A stretch of DNA of 58,038 nucleotides. It comes from Rhodospirillales bacterium (lineage in GTDB: Bacteria > Pseudomonadota > Alphaproteobacteria > Rhodospirillales > WMHbin7). Position numbers and translations under genes: made by a program. The stretch's first letter is position 1. Each line of letters opens with the position of its first letter. Under the pieces are notes generated by a model that was given only the letters and a program-made list of their open reading frames with translations, was not told where the DNA came from and searched no databases. Of the stretch, positions 27,401 through 36,316 are shown piece after piece. The stretch spans positions 1 through 58,038 of the forward strand of contig JACRPC010000005.1 of the NCBI GenBank assembly GCA_016214125.1. Direction: 5' to 3'.

Positions 27401-29089
27401 CCGCTCGCCATCCTGGGCGTGACCCAACAGATTGGGCCTTGGGCCGATGAACGACACCAGGCTCATCACCAGCTCCTCGCGGATCGAATCGATCGGCGGG
27501 TTGGTGACCTGGGCGAAGCATTGCTTGAAATAATTGAACAGCGGCTTCGGTTTGTCGGAAAGCACGGCCAAGGGCGTGTCGTTGCCCATCGAGCCCACCG
27601 CCTCCTGACCGCTCACCGCCATCGGGGTGATCAGGAACTTGATGTCTTCCTGGGTGTAGCCGAAGGCCTGCTGACGATCCAACAGGGTCTGGGGATCGGG
27701 CGGCATCGGCGCCACCGCGGCCGGCAGGTCCTCGAGCACGATCTGGCTGCGGGTCAGCCATTCGCGGTAGGGCTTGGCCTTGGCGAGTTCCGCCTTGATC
27801 TCAGCGTCATCGACGATCTTGCCGCGCTCGAGATCGATGAGCAGCATCTTGCCCGGCTGCAAGCGCCATTTCTTCTCGATCCGCTCTTCGGGAATGTCGA
27901 GCACGCCCACTTCCGAGGACATGACGACCAGATCGTCCTTGGTGACGATGTAGCGCGCCGGCCGCAAACCGTTGCGGTCGAGCGTGGCGCCAATCTGGCG
28001 GCCATCGGTGAAGGCGACCGCCGCCGGCCCGTCCCAAGGCTCCATCAGGGCGGCATGGTATTCGTAGAAGGCCTTGCGGCCCTCGTCCATCAGGGGGTTG
28101 CCGGCCCAGGCCTCGGGAATCATCATCATCATGGCGTGGGACAGCGAATAGCCACCCGCCACCAGGAGTTCGAGGGCGTTGTCGAAGCTGGCCGAATCCG
28201 ATTGACCCTCGACGGTGATCGGCCACAGCTTGTCGAGATCGGCGCCCAGCACCGACGAGGCCATGGTGCCGCGCCGGGCCTTCATCCAATTGAGGTTGCC
28301 GCGCAAGGTGTTGATCTCGCCGTTGTGGCAGATCATGCGGAAGGGATGCGCCAGCTTCCAGGTGGGGAAGGTGTTGGTCGAGAAGCGCTGATGGACCAGC
28401 GCCAAGGCCGAGACCAGCCGCGGGTCGGTGAGGTCGGGATAGAAGGGCTCGACCTGATCGGCCATCAGCATGCCCTTGTAGACCAGGGTGCGCGACGAGA
28501 ACGAAGGGATGTAGAAATCCTTGGCCTCGGCGGTGAGGTTGTTGAAGGTCTGCTTGCGGATGACCAGCAGCTTGCGCTCGAAGGCGTCCTGGTCTTTGAG
28601 CGGCCCAGCCATGCCCACGAACACCTGGCGGATCACCGGCTCGCTCGCCCGCACGCCTTCCGACAGATGCGCATCCTTGATCGGCACGTCGCGCCAGCCA
28701 AGCAGGGTCTGACCCTCGGCGGCGATGAAATGTTCCAGCCGGCCCTCGCACATCTTGCGCAGCGCGGCATCCCTGGGCAGGAAGACCATGCCGACCGCAA
28801 AGCGCCCGGCCTCGGGCAAGGTGAAGCCCAGCTTGGCGCATTCCTCGCGCAGGAACTGGTCGGGCACCTGGATGAGCACGCCGGCGCCGTCGCCGGCCAG
28901 GGGGTCGGCGCCCACCGCGCCGCGATGCTCGAGCCGGCGCAGAATTTCGATGCCGCGGGTGACGATGTCGTGGCTTTTCTTGTTCTTGATGTGCACGACG
29001 AAGCCGATGCCGCAGGCATCGCGCTCGAGCCCGGGATCGTAAAGGCCCTGTTCGGGCGGCAGACCGGCATGCGTCAACGACACGGACAT
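24449..29089 (-). CDS. gltB: Glutamate synthase (NADPH), large subunit
   Basis: A 1546-residue alpha subunit. The N-terminal class II glutamine amidotransferase begins at Cys26 ([10 protein letters not shown]), implying removal of a 25-residue propeptide. The central and FMN-binding synthase domains follow ([40 protein letters not shown]). The [3Fe-4S] ligands lie near residues 1135-1147 in [15 protein letters not shown]. The C-terminal beta-helix has repeated Gly-rich turns. Ammonia released from glutamine is channelled to 2-oxoglutarate. The coding region carries a huge antisense open frame, a GC-bias artefact. It is divergent from metY. Confidence 0.97.
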   Translation of the reverse strand: MSVSLTHAGLPPEQGLYDPGLERDACGIGFVVHIKNKKSHDIVTRGIEILRRLEHRGAVGADPLAGDGAGVLIQVPDQFLREECAKLGFTLPEAGRFAVGMVFLPRDAALRKMCEGRLEHFIAAEGQTLLGWRDVPIKDAHLSEGVRASEPVIRQVFVGMAGPLKDQDAFERKLLVIRKQTFNNLTAEAKDFYIPSFSSRTLVYKGMLMADQVEPFYPDLTDPRLVSALALVHQRFSTNTFPTWKLAHPFRMICHNGEINTLRGNLNWMKARRGTMASSVLGADLDKLWPITVEGQSDSASFDNALELLVAGGYSLSHAMMMMIPEAWAGNPLMDEGRKAFYEYHAALMEPWDGPAAVAFTDGRQIGATLDRNGLRPARYIVTKDDLVVMSSEVGVLDIPEERIEKKWRLQPGKMLLIDLERGKIVDDAEIKAELAKAKPYREWLTRSQIVLEDLPAAVAPMPPDPQTLLDRQQAFGYTQEDIKFLITPMAVSGQEAVGSMGNDTPLAVLSDKPKPLFNYFKQCFAQVTNPPIDSIREELVMSLVSFIGPRPNLLGHAQDGERLRLEVRQPILTNEDLEKIRNIAGHTGNAFQAATIDITYVADLGAGGMAGAVDRVCREADEAIARGVNILILSDRSISAERIPIPSLLATSAVHHHLVRSGNRTRAGLVVETGEAREVHHFAVLAGYGAEAINPYLLFETLATIPLPEPIGEAEVQKRTIKALGKALLKVMAKMGISTFQSYCGAQIFDAIGLAQEFVDRYFTSTHSRVGGAGIAEIAEETVRRHRLAYGDNPLYRGALDPGGDYAWRARGEDHVWTPDTIALMQHAVRGAGFATFQQFSKLVDEQNERLLTLRGLFELKFAPKPIAIDEVEPAKEIVKRFATGAMSFGSISREAHTTLAIAMNRIEGRSNSGEGGEEPERYQRRPNGDWLRSAIKQVASGRFGVTTEYLINASDIQIKMAQGAKPGEGGQLPGHKVDATIARVRHSTPGVGLISPPPHHDIYSIEDLAQLIYDLKNTNPQARISVKLVSEVGVGTVAAGVAKARADHVTISGYDGGTGASPLTSIKHAGSPWEIGLSETHQTLVLNRLRGRIAVQVDGGLRTGRDVVVAALLGADEFGFATAPLIAAGCIMMRKCHLNTCPVGVATQDPELRKRFTGQPEHVINFFFFVAEEVRQLMAKMGVRKFADLIGQSDRLDMRRALDHWKAKGLDYTRLLHKPEAGKGVAIHNRESQDHHLDKVLDRTLIEQAGPALEKKIPVSIAVAVHNANRTVGAMLSGEVAKRYGHAGLPEDTIAVTCTGTAGQSFGAFLAHGVSLTLIGQANDYVGKGLSGGRIVVHPPANSKLVAEENIVIGNTVLYGAITGECYFRGVAGERFAVRNSGAMAVVEGVGDHGCEYMTGGVVVVLGKTGRNFAAGMSGGIAYVLDEEGDFERRCNLSMVELLAVKAEAEALENLDHQGGDLETHGRVDVMRDMTRYDAQRLKQIIENHQRYTNSKRAHDILLNWTYYLPKFVKVMPVDYRRALEEMQGAPKAIGAGQPARGGH

Positions 29090-29282
29090 CGATGCTCAAG
29101 CTCCCGATAGCCAACAGTTACGCGGCCCTGCCGGACGAGACTCCGGCAAAGCGGTCCTGTTTGACAAAAATTTGGCCTCCAGGAAAGCGGAATCTTCGCA
29201 CCCCACCTATCCGCGCCCGATCCCCTCCCCGTTCGGGGGGGAGCGTGCCCCTCAAGGTCCGGCCATGATCCGCCATAGTTCA

Positions 29283-29311
29283 TTGTCGGAATTCGTGGTT
29301 TCCACTAGGCT
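29283..29311 (+). promoter_or_regulatory. Candidate metY promoter
   Basis: TTGTCG (29283-29288) and TAGGCT (29306-29311) with a 17-base spacer, ending 32 bases before the metY start. The -10 is identical to the one proposed for the pad operon. The spacer ends with GTGGTTTCCAC, a small inverted repeat. The rest of the gltB-metY gap (29090-29343) has a GC hairpin near 29223-29245 and nothing else I can name. Confidence 0.45.
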
Positions 29312-29343
29312 CGGACTCTCATTTTCACGAAGCGAGCGCCCCG

Positions 29344-30639
29344 ATGGCCGATCCCAAGATGGTGAAGTTCGACACGCTGGCGCTCCATGCCGGCCAGCAG
29401 CCCGATCCCCAGCATGGGTCGCGCGCCGTGCCGATCCACCAAACCACCTCGTTCGTCTTCAAGGACACCGACCACGCCGCCGCCCTGTTCAACCTGGAAC
29501 GGGCCGGCCACATCTATTCGCGCATCTCCAACCCGACGGTGGCGGTGTTCGAGGAGCGGCTGGCGGCTTTGGAAGGCGGCGTCGGCGCCTTGGCGGCCGC
29601 CAGCGGCCAAGCCGCCCTGCATCTGGCGGTGGCGACCTTGATGGGCGCCGGCGGCCACATCGTCGCCTCGCGCGCCCTTTATGGCGGCAGCTACAATCTG
29701 CTGGCGCTTACCCTGCCCCGTTTCGGCATCGCCACCAGCTTCGTCGATCCCCGCAATCCCCAGGCCTTCGCCGCCGCCATCCGGCCGGAAACCAGGCTAG
29801 TTTTCGCCGAGACGGTCGGCAATCCGGGTCTGGAAGTCTTGAACATCCCCGAAATCGCCAAGGTGGCGCACGCCGCCAGGCTGCCGCTCTTGATCGACGC
29901 CACCTTCACCAGCCCAGCCTTGGGCCAGCCGATCGCCCTGGGCGCCGATCTGGTGATGCATTCGGCGACCAAATATCTGGGCGGGCACGGGGTGGCGATC
30001 GGCGGCATTCTGATCGATGGCGGCAACTTCGACTGGGAGGCGTCGGGTCTGTTTCCCACCCTCACCGAACCCTATGCCGGCTATCACGGCCTCGATTTCG
30101 CCCACGAATTCGGCCCCGCCGCCTTCATCCTGCGCGCCCGCGCCGAGGGTCTGCGCGATTTCGGCGCCTGCATGAGCCCGACCACCGCCTTTCATCTTCT
30201 GCAAGGCGTCGAGACTTTGCCGCTGCGCATGGCCCGCCACATCCACAACGCCCGCAAGCTGGCCGGATTCCTGGCCCAGGCCAAGGGGGTGGCCTGGGTC
30301 AATTTCCCCGATCTGCCCGACCATCCCGACCACGATCTCGCCCAACACCTTTACCCCAAGGGCACGACGGCGATCATCACCTTCGGGGTGGCGGGCGGGC
30401 GCCAGGCGGCGGCCCGCTTCATCGAGGCGCTCCGGGTCTTCACGCATCTGGCCAACATCGGCGACGCCAAGTCGCTGGCCATACACCCGGCCAGCACCAC
30501 TCACCAGCAGATGAGCGCCGAGGCCCTGAAAGCGGCCGGCATCGGCGAGGATCTGGTCCGCCTGTCGGTGGGGCTGGAGGACGAGACCGACCTGATCGAC
30601 GATCTCGCCCAGGCCCTCAGGGCCTCGCAGAAAGGGTGA
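29344..30639 (+). CDS. metY: O-acetylhomoserine sulfhydrylase
   Basis: A PLP enzyme of the Cys/Met gamma-family, 431 residues, the length of O-acetylhomoserine aminocarboxypropyltransferase (about 430) rather than cystathionine enzymes (about 390). Seen are FDTLALHAGQQPDP, PIHQTTSFVFKD, YSRISNPT, ASGQAAL, the PLP-lysine motif MHSATKYLGGHG, and the C-terminal RLSVGLEDETDLIDDL. It makes homocysteine from O-acetylhomoserine and sulfide, in the cytoplasm. A following alpha/beta hydrolase gene starts 4 bases later and is probably co-transcribed. MetZ would be the main alternative, but the AGQQPDP start and length favour MetY. Confidence 0.94.
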   Translation: MADPKMVKFDTLALHAGQQPDPQHGSRAVPIHQTTSFVFKDTDHAAALFNLERAGHIYSRISNPTVAVFEERLAALEGGVGALAAASGQAALHLAVATLMGAGGHIVASRALYGGSYNLLALTLPRFGIATSFVDPRNPQAFAAAIRPETRLVFAETVGNPGLEVLNIPEIAKVAHAARLPLLIDATFTSPALGQPIALGADLVMHSATKYLGGHGVAIGGILIDGGNFDWEASGLFPTLTEPYAGYHGLDFAHEFGPAAFILRARAEGLRDFGACMSPTTAFHLLQGVETLPLRMARHIHNARKLAGFLAQAKGVAWVNFPDLPDHPDHDLAQHLYPKGTTAIITFGVAGGRQAAARFIEALRVFTHLANIGDAKSLAIHPASTTHQQMSAEALKAAGIGEDLVRLSVGLEDETDLIDDLAQALRASQKG

Positions 30640-30643
30640 CGCC

Positions 30644-31438
30644 ATGAGCCAATCCCTTCGCGTCGATAACCAGATTGTCGCCTACGCCTCGGGCGGCAGA
30701 CCCTTCGATCCGGCCAAGCCGGTTCTGGTGCTGCTGCACGGCGCCGGCATGGATCACACCGTCTGGGCCTTGCAGACCCGTTTCTTCGCCCATCACGGCC
30801 ATTCGGTGCTGGCGCTCGATCTGCCCGCCCATGGCGGTTCGGGCGGCACCGCCTTCGAGACCATTGGCGCTTATGCCGGATGGTTAGAGCGGCTGTTCGA
30901 TGCGGCCGGGATCGAAAAGGCCGCGCTGGTCGGCCACAGCCTGGGCGCCCTGATCGCCCTCGATTTCACCGCCGGCCACCCTTCGCGCCTGCGCACGCTC
31001 ACCCTTCTTGGCGCCGGCGCCAAGATGCCGGTTCATCCCGACATGCTGGCCTCGGCCCAGGCGGGCACCGACGAGGTTCTGGATTGCATGACCTCGTGGG
31101 GGCACGCCCGACGCCACCATTTCGGCGGCCATCGGGCGCCCGGCCTGTGGATGCTGGGAAGCACCCGCCATCTGGTCGCCCGTGCCCGGCCGGGCGTCAT
31201 CCATGCCGGCCTCAAGGCCTGCCACACTTACGCCGACGCCCTGGCGGCGGCAGCCAAGGTGACCTGCCCCACGACCCTGATCCTGGGCGCCGAGGACATG
31301 ATGACCCCCGCCAAATCGGGCCTCGAGCTGGGCCGGGCGATCGCCGGCGCCCGCATCGAGATTATCCCCGGTTGCGGCCATATGATGATGCAAGAAGCGC
31401 CCGATCAAACGCTCGATCGGATGCGCGGCAACGCGTGA
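30644..31438 (+). CDS. Alpha/beta hydrolase
   Basis: A 264-residue single-domain hydrolase. The oxyanion-hole motif is VLLHGAGMDHTVW, the nucleophile elbow is GHSLGA, the acid is likely in LGAEDMMTP, and the His is in PGCGHMMMQEAP. It has no signal peptide. It follows metY by 4 bases, so it shares its transcript, but a methionine-related ester substrate is not demonstrated; many such proteins are esterases or enol-lactonases. Its TGA stop directly abuts the stop of the convergent phosphodiesterase gene, forming TGATCA. Confidence 0.85.
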   Translation: MSQSLRVDNQIVAYASGGRPFDPAKPVLVLLHGAGMDHTVWALQTRFFAHHGHSVLALDLPAHGGSGGTAFETIGAYAGWLERLFDAAGIEKAALVGHSLGALIALDFTAGHPSRLRTLTLLGAGAKMPVHPDMLASAQAGTDEVLDCMTSWGHARRHHFGGHRAPGLWMLGSTRHLVARARPGVIHAGLKACHTYADALAAAAKVTCPTTLILGAEDMMTPAKSGLELGRAIAGARIEIIPGCGHMMMQEAPDQTLDRMRGNA

Positions 31439-32107
31439 TCAGAAGACATAGCGGCGAATCGCCGCCTCCGGCTCCTGATAGGCGACCGACGGGCCCGACC
31501 AAGCCGGCCGGCCGGCGAACACCGTGGTCTCCGCCCGATGCAAATGGCCGCAGAGGAGGCCGATAACCTGCGGATGGCGGACGAGGATGGCTTCCAGCGC
31601 GTCGGCGTCTTCCATCTGGCGGCCAATCGACCCATCGCGCATGCGGGTTGGAAAGGGCGAATGGTGGAGCATCAGCAAGGCGGGCGTTGCCGGGGCTTCC
31701 GCCAACGTCCCTTCCAGCCAAACCTGGCGGGTAAAACAGAATCCGCCGCGCTGGCTGGGCGGATTGCCGCTGTCGAGCCCGATCAGCCGCAGGCCGCCGA
31801 CTTTCTCGGCGTAATGCAGGAATCCCTCGCCGTTCGTGGGCAGGAAAGCTCCCAACGCCTGACGAAGATTGGCCCGGTGATCGCGGTTGCCGGGCACCAC
31901 CCGCAGGGGACGATCGAGACCGGCCAGGATGGCGCCGACCTCCCGATAGGATTCCTCGCGGCCGTCATCGGCAAGATCGCCGGTGAGGACGACCAGATCG
32001 GGCTGCGGGCGCCGCGCCCCAAGGAGGGCCACGACCCGTTCCAGGCGCGTCCGCCTGTCCGCGTTGCCGGCCACCATATGAAGATCGGAAATCTGGTCGA
32101 TGATCAC
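31439..32107 (-). CDS. Metallophosphoesterase, CpdA-like
   Basis: A 222-residue calcineurin-like phosphodiesterase. All metal-binding blocks are visible: ISDLHM near residue 10, VVLTGDLADDG, VPGNRDH, LHHSP, and the late CGHLHR. This set and size match class III cyclic nucleotide phosphodiesterases (CpdA) that hydrolyse cAMP, though other phosphodiester substrates are possible. The start is GTG at 32107, overlapping the stop of the upstream alpha/beta hydrolase (GTGA), so the two are translationally coupled. Confidence 0.85.
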   Translation of the reverse strand: MIIDQISDLHMVAGNADRRTRLERVVALLGARRPQPDLVVLTGDLADDGREESYREVGAILAGLDRPLRVVPGNRDHRANLRQALGAFLPTNGEGFLHYAEKVGGLRLIGLDSGNPPSQRGGFCFTRQVWLEGTLAEAPATPALLMLHHSPFPTRMRDGSIGRQMEDADALEAILVRHPQVIGLLCGHLHRAETTVFAGRPAWSGPSVAYQEPEAAIRRYVF

Positions 32108-32904
32108 GCGGGCATCACGTCTTCGAGAAAGGCGACGAGGGCCTGGGTGAAGGCCTCGGGCTGTTCGACATTGGCAAGGTGCGAAGCCCCGGCGATCGCC
32201 TGGAAGCGGGCGCCGGGAATCCGATCGGCGATCGCCTGGCCGGCGGCGGGCGGGGTGCCGGGGTCGAGGGCGCCCGACAGCACCAGGGTTGGCACCCGGA
32301 TCGCCGCCAGCCGGTCGGTGAGGTCGAGGCCCTGAATGGCCCGGCCCCAGCCGATAAAGCCATTGGCCGGCGTGGCGCGGATTTGGGCGGCGATCGGCGC
32401 CACGCGGTCGTGATGGTTGGCGCGGAAGTCGGGCGTGAACCAGCGCCCGAGCGTGCCTTCAACCTGGCTGTCCATGCCCTGAGCGGCGACGGTGGCGAGG
32501 CGCTCGTCCCAAAGCGCCTTGCCTTCGGGCGGTATGCGGCTGGTGGTGCAGCAGAGCGCCAGCCCAAGCAGCTTATGGGCATGATCGAGCCCCAGATGCT
32601 GGCCAATCATGCCGCCCATCGACAGGCCGACGAACATGGTTTTGGCGATGCCCAGGCGATCGAGCAGGCCCGCGATGTCAGCCGGCAGACGGGAGAGCGC
32701 GTAGGGCGGCGGCGGCACGGCGGATTGGCCGTGCCCGTGGCTGTCGAAGCGCAGCACCCGCCAACGCTTGGTCAAGGCGGCGATCTGGCCGTCCCACATC
32801 CGGTAATCGCTGGACAGCGAATGGCTTAGGGTCACCACCGGCCGGCCTTGCGGGCCATCGAACCGGTAGGCGATGTTCGTTCCGTTGACCTCGATCCTAT
32901 CCAT
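32104..32904 (-). CDS. Alpha/beta hydrolase, 3-oxoadipate enol-lactonase (PcaD)-like
   Basis: A 266-residue hydrolase. NIAYRFDGPQGRPVVTLSHSLSSDYRMWD, in two segments, resembles the start of PcaD. The nucleophile motif is VGLSMGGMIGQ, the acid is in LSGALDPGTPP, and the His is in AGASHLANVEQPEAF. The chosen start MDRIEVNG has GGGGGAAA just upstream. PcaD opens 3-oxoadipate enol-lactone in aerobic protocatechuate/catechol breakdown, but no other pca or cat gene is in the window. Substrate assignment is therefore uncertain and the call is family-level. Confidence 0.75.
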   Translation of the reverse strand: MDRIEVNGTNIAYRFDGPQGRPVVTLSHSLSSDYRMWDGQIAALTKRWRVLRFDSHGHGQSAVPPPPYALSRLPADIAGLLDRLGIAKTMFVGLSMGGMIGQHLGLDHAHKLLGLALCCTTSRIPPEGKALWDERLATVAAQGMDSQVEGTLGRWFTPDFRANHHDRVAPIAAQIRATPANGFIGWGRAIQGLDLTDRLAAIRVPTLVLSGALDPGTPPAAGQAIADRIPGARFQAIAGASHLANVEQPEAFTQALVAFLEDVMPA

Positions 32905-33014
32905 GTTTCCCCCGCCCTCCGTTCTTGCCGAAATATTGCCACGATCCGGTCCGGATTTTCGCCATGAAAATCGGCTTTCCTTTTTGCAGTCCAAACCGAA
33001 ACGGAGTGCCCGAC

Positions 33015-33518
33015 ATGAACAAGATTGCTTTTGCCGCCGCCCTTCTGCTCGTCGCTCCCACTCTTGCCCTCGCCCAGGCGCCGCAAACGCCGCCCGGCCA
33101 GACGCAACAGCCGCAATTGCGCCAGGACCGCGAGGAAATCCGCAAGGATCGTCAGGACCTGCAAAAGGACCGCAAGGAACTGCGCGACGCCCAGCAGGAG
33201 CGCAATAAGGACGCCAAGGCGCTGCGCGAGGCGAAAAAGGCCGGCGACAAGGACAAAGCGGCCGAACTGCGCAAGGAACTGAAGGAGGATCAGCAGAAGG
33301 TCCGCCAGGAGCGCAAGGATGTGCGCAAGGACCAGCAGGAGCTGCGCAAGGATCGCCGCGAACTCCACAAGGATCAGCGTCCTCTCAAGAAGGAGATGCG
33401 GGATCGGCGCAACCATCCGCGCGATTCCCACCAGGACCGGCAGGCGCGCCGGTTCGAGGCTCGGGAACGCCGCCACGCCCAGTCGGGGGGACAGGCCGAC
33501 CGCCGCTTCGGCCACTGA
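33015..33518 (+). CDS. Secreted Lys/Asp/Arg-rich heptad-repeat protein
   Basis: A 167-residue protein with a clean signal peptide (MNKIAFAAALLLVAPTLALA, cleavage probably before QAP). It is followed by a short Gln/Pro linker and about 100 residues built almost only from Lys, Arg, Asp, Glu, Gln and Leu. A 7-residue unit recurs, close to K-D-R-x-E-L-R (KDRQDLQ, KDRKELR, KDQQELR, KDRRELH). It would form a highly charged single helix or coiled coil in the periplasm. The C-terminal 40 residues are Arg/His-rich. No enzymatic motif is present. The function is unknown; metal or polyanion binding or envelope stress buffering are guesses. It is a single gene with its own terminator. Confidence 0.8.
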   Translation: MNKIAFAAALLLVAPTLALAQAPQTPPGQTQQPQLRQDREEIRKDRQDLQKDRKELRDAQQERNKDAKALREAKKAGDKDKAAELRKELKEDQQKVRQERKDVRKDQQELRKDRRELHKDQRPLKKEMRDRRNHPRDSHQDRQARRFEARERRHAQSGGQADRRFGH

Positions 33519-33532
33519 CCCCATTCCCACCA

Positions 33533-33563
33533 GCCGGGCGTTTCAAGGAGCGCCCGGCTTTTT
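33533..33563 (+). terminator. Intrinsic terminator after the heptad-repeat gene
   Basis: Perfect stem GCCGGGCG / CGCCCGGC with a 10-base loop, followed directly by TTTTT. It is oriented for the plus strand and lies 15 bases after the stop codon. Confidence 0.9.
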
Positions 33564-33567
33564 CCCG

Positions 33568-36138
33568 TCAATGAAGCGGCGTGGCAACCACCCGGTCGGC
33601 CGGAAAGGCGATGCGGACCGTGGTACCCACGCCGACCGCGCTTTCCAAATCGAGATGCCCGCCTTGGCGCTCGACCAGGGCTTTAGCAAGGGGAAGCCCA
33701 AGTCCACCGCCTTCATAGCGCCGCGACAGGCCAACGCTGGTTTGCTCGAAGGGCGTCAGCGCCAGGGGAATCTGCTCGGGCGCCATGCCGATGCCGGTGT
33801 CGCGGATCTGGATCACCAGCCCGCCCAGCGCGTCGCGCCCGACCTCGATCTCGGCGGTGCCGCCCGGCCGGTTGTATTTGATGGCGTTGGACAGCAGATT
33901 GACCAGCACCTGCTTGATGCGCGTTTCGTCGGCCTGCAGACGCGGCAGGTGATCGATGACGCGGGTGACGATTTGAACGCGCTCGGCGCCGGCGCGATCC
34001 TGAAGCAGGGCGATCGATCGCTCCACCACCTGCCCAATATCGACCAGCGTTTCCACCAGCTCGAGCTTGCCGGTCTCGATGCTCGACAGATCGAGAATGT
34101 CGTTGACCAGTTCGCTCAGGCGCCGGCCCGAGGCATGAATGTCGGCCAGATAGTCCTGGAATTTCTTGTTGGGCGGCCGGCCGAACAATTCCGACAGCAG
34201 CACTTCGGAAAAGCCCAGGATGGCGTTCAGGGGCGTGCGCAGTTCGTGACCCATATTGGCCAGGAAATTGGTTTTCGCCTGATTGGCCACCTCGGCCTTG
34301 GCCTTGGCGTCGAGCAGGTCTTTTTCCGCCCGCTCGCGCTCGACCACCCGACCGATCTGCACGCCGATATGCTCAAGCGCCGACAAGAGAAGCGGATCGG
34401 GCTGGATGATCTCGGTCGAAAAGAATTCGAGCACCGCCACCACTTCGTCGCCAGAAAGAACCGGCAGCGCGAAGGACGATTTGATGCCCAGCGCGCGGGC
34501 CAGATGGCCGCGCTGGAACCAGGGTTCGGCCCGCACGTCGGTGAGCCATACCGGCTTTCTCAGGCAGACGACCCGGCCGGGCAGGCTGTTGGGATTGGAG
34601 GCCGAGAACGGGTGCTCCTGGGTGGCGTATCGCCAATCGCGAAAGGCGGCGCCGGCGTCGAAATGCCAGTGCGCGGAGGGGATCAGGCGGTCGGGATCGG
34701 CCTCGTCGCGCATATAGGCATGGCCGATCGGCCAATGCACATGCTCGCAAATGCGATCGAGGCAGTCCTGCATGGCGTCGATCGCGGTGCGCGCCTGATT
34801 CGCCGTCACCGCGACCGCGTTGAGAAGCTGGATGATCTCCAACTGGTGGCGGCGCTGCTCCTCGGCCTCCTGGTTGGCGGTCACGTCGCTTAAGCGGCCG
34901 GTAAACCGCTCGTGGCCGCCTTCGGCATCGCGATGCACGCTGCCCTTGATCTCGATCCACAGCCAGCGGCCGTCGCGGTGGCGATGGCGGGCCAGGGCTT
35001 CGAACTGGGTGGTCCGGCCGGCCATGTAATCAAGGAAGGCCGACGACAGGCGCGTGAGATCCTCGGGATATATCTGGCTGCGCCAGCGGTAGAGGAGCCG
35101 TTCCTCTTCGGGCCAACCGATGATCTGGAACCACATGGGCGAGAACCAGATGTGTTTGTCGCCCTTCTGCCAGTCCCACAAGCCTTCGGACACGCCGTTG
35201 ATCGCCAGGCGATAGCGCTCCTCGCTCAGGCGCAGGGCCTTGGCCATCGTCCGCCGCTCTGTGGCCCGCCGATCGACGACCAGAGCCAGGCCCAAGGCCA
35301 TGGCGATCGCCACGGCGAGAACCACCGCATGGATGAGAAGGTTGCGATGCCAATCGGAAAGGACGATCCGCATCGGCAGCGCCACCGCGACCGCCAGATC
35401 GAGATGGCGCAACCGGCCGCTCACCACCTGCCAATCCTGGCCCCGCATCGGCACGATCCGTGTGCGGACATCCTCTTGGCTGGCTGACATCCCCGGGCCG
35501 GATTCGAAGATCGGTGCCAGGGTCGCCTCCTCGATTGCCGACGGTTGATGGAGACGCCAGCGTCCGTCTTCGGCCATCAGAAGGGTGATCCCCTCTTCGG
35601 GAAGGCCGAAACGGATATGGCGATGCAGGACCGCTGGATCGATGGCGGCGGCGACGATGCCGGCAAACCCGCCCTTCCGATCGACGCGGCTGCGCGCCAC
35701 GTAGAGCGGTTGCGAGGGATCGGCGCGATCCAAAATCAGGCGCTGCCGATCGCCATGCTCCTTAAGCCTGACGAAGGCCGGGTGATCGGCCATCGGCGCC
35801 GCCCCACCCGAGGGCGTGCTGGCATAGCCGATCCGGCCGTTCTCATCGGCCTGAACGATGTAAAGGACTTCCGAGGGCGCGTTCCGCCAGGCCCGGATAT
35901 GATCGGAGCGCAGCGCCCCCTGGGCCAGGGCCGTCAAATCCTGATCGGCATCGCGCAACAATCGATCGATGCCGGAAAAGAACCCATCGATCCGATCCGC
36001 CGTGGCGCGATTGATCAAGGTGAGCTTCTCGCCCGACCGCGCCAGAACCTCTCTGTGATCGTTCCAAAGATCGACCAGCACCGCCACCGTTATGCCGATG
36101 ACAAATAGGATCGCCTTGCTGATCGCCGACTTGAACAC
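33568..36138 (-). CDS. Membrane hybrid-sensor histidine kinase (Cache-PAS-GAF-HisKA-HATPase)
   Basis: An 856-residue sensor kinase. Layout: a membrane helix at about 8-24, a periplasmic Cache-like sensor to about 265, a second membrane helix at about 267-288, a PAS domain with PAC tail at about 305-425 (LWDWQKGDKHIWFSP, GRLSDVTANQEAE), a GAF domain at about 440-595, and HisKA with HELRTPLN at His631. The ATPase has N, G1 and G2 boxes (NLLSNAIKYN, DTGIGM, GGGLGLPLAKAL). There is no receiver domain and no response regulator next to it, so it is an orphan kinase here. The start is GTG at 36138; no ATG is in frame nearby. The GAF domain probably senses a cytoplasmic cue. The signal is unknown. 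Confidence 0.93.
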   Translation of the reverse strand: MFKSAISKAILFVIGITVAVLVDLWNDHREVLARSGEKLTLINRATADRIDGFFSGIDRLLRDADQDLTALAQGALRSDHIRAWRNAPSEVLYIVQADENGRIGYASTPSGGAAPMADHPAFVRLKEHGDRQRLILDRADPSQPLYVARSRVDRKGGFAGIVAAAIDPAVLHRHIRFGLPEEGITLLMAEDGRWRLHQPSAIEEATLAPIFESGPGMSASQEDVRTRIVPMRGQDWQVVSGRLRHLDLAVAVALPMRIVLSDWHRNLLIHAVVLAVAIAMALGLALVVDRRATERRTMAKALRLSEERYRLAINGVSEGLWDWQKGDKHIWFSPMWFQIIGWPEEERLLYRWRSQIYPEDLTRLSSAFLDYMAGRTTQFEALARHRHRDGRWLWIEIKGSVHRDAEGGHERFTGRLSDVTANQEAEEQRRHQLEIIQLLNAVAVTANQARTAIDAMQDCLDRICEHVHWPIGHAYMRDEADPDRLIPSAHWHFDAGAAFRDWRYATQEHPFSASNPNSLPGRVVCLRKPVWLTDVRAEPWFQRGHLARALGIKSSFALPVLSGDEVVAVLEFFSTEIIQPDPLLLSALEHIGVQIGRVVERERAEKDLLDAKAKAEVANQAKTNFLANMGHELRTPLNAILGFSEVLLSELFGRPPNKKFQDYLADIHASGRRLSELVNDILDLSSIETGKLELVETLVDIGQVVERSIALLQDRAGAERVQIVTRVIDHLPRLQADETRIKQVLVNLLSNAIKYNRPGGTAEIEVGRDALGGLVIQIRDTGIGMAPEQIPLALTPFEQTSVGLSRRYEGGGLGLPLAKALVERQGGHLDLESAVGVGTTVRIAFPADRVVATPLH

Positions 36139-36192
36139 CCCTTACCTACCCAGCTCACCTGCCAACCGCAGGATTCAGCTTATATTTGTCAC

Positions 36193-36221
36193 TCTATAAT
36201 CAATATAAAGGATATCCCGAA
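36193..36221 (-). promoter_or_regulatory. Candidate promoter of the histidine kinase gene
   Basis: Minus strand TTCGGG (36221-36216) and TATAGA (36198-36193) with a 17-base spacer, in an AT-rich stretch. Transcription would start about 48 bases before the GTG. The palindrome GGATATCC overlaps the -35/spacer junction. Low certainty because the -35 is a weak match. Confidence 0.3.
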
Positions 36222-36223
36222 TG

Positions 36224-36258
36224 GGGGTTAGTCCGAAAACGGACTAATCCCTTTTTTT
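36224..36258 (+). terminator. Strong intrinsic terminator facing the plus strand, with no gene before it
   Basis: A 12-base stem (36224-36235 with 36240-36251, one G-U pair) with an AAAA loop and seven T residues (36252-36258). The T-run is on the plus strand. No plus-strand gene lies between the heptad-repeat gene (which has its own terminator) and this point; both flanking genes are on the minus strand. On the minus strand the hairpin has no trailing T-run. Confidence 0.7.
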
Positions 36259-36316
36259 GTATACGCAAGGTCGGAAACCGGCCGGTCGCAGCTAAGACCA
36301 ATGGCAGTCCATTGAA

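Noticed and set aside
24425-29110. Open frame of 1561 codons on the plus strand over gltB
   Set aside because: Same artefact; gltB on the minus strand has all family motifs in the right order.
33100-33420. Short repeats resembling a CRISPR or satellite array
   Set aside because: The repeats are codons for the charged heptads of one open frame; there are no conserved repeats with variable spacers.
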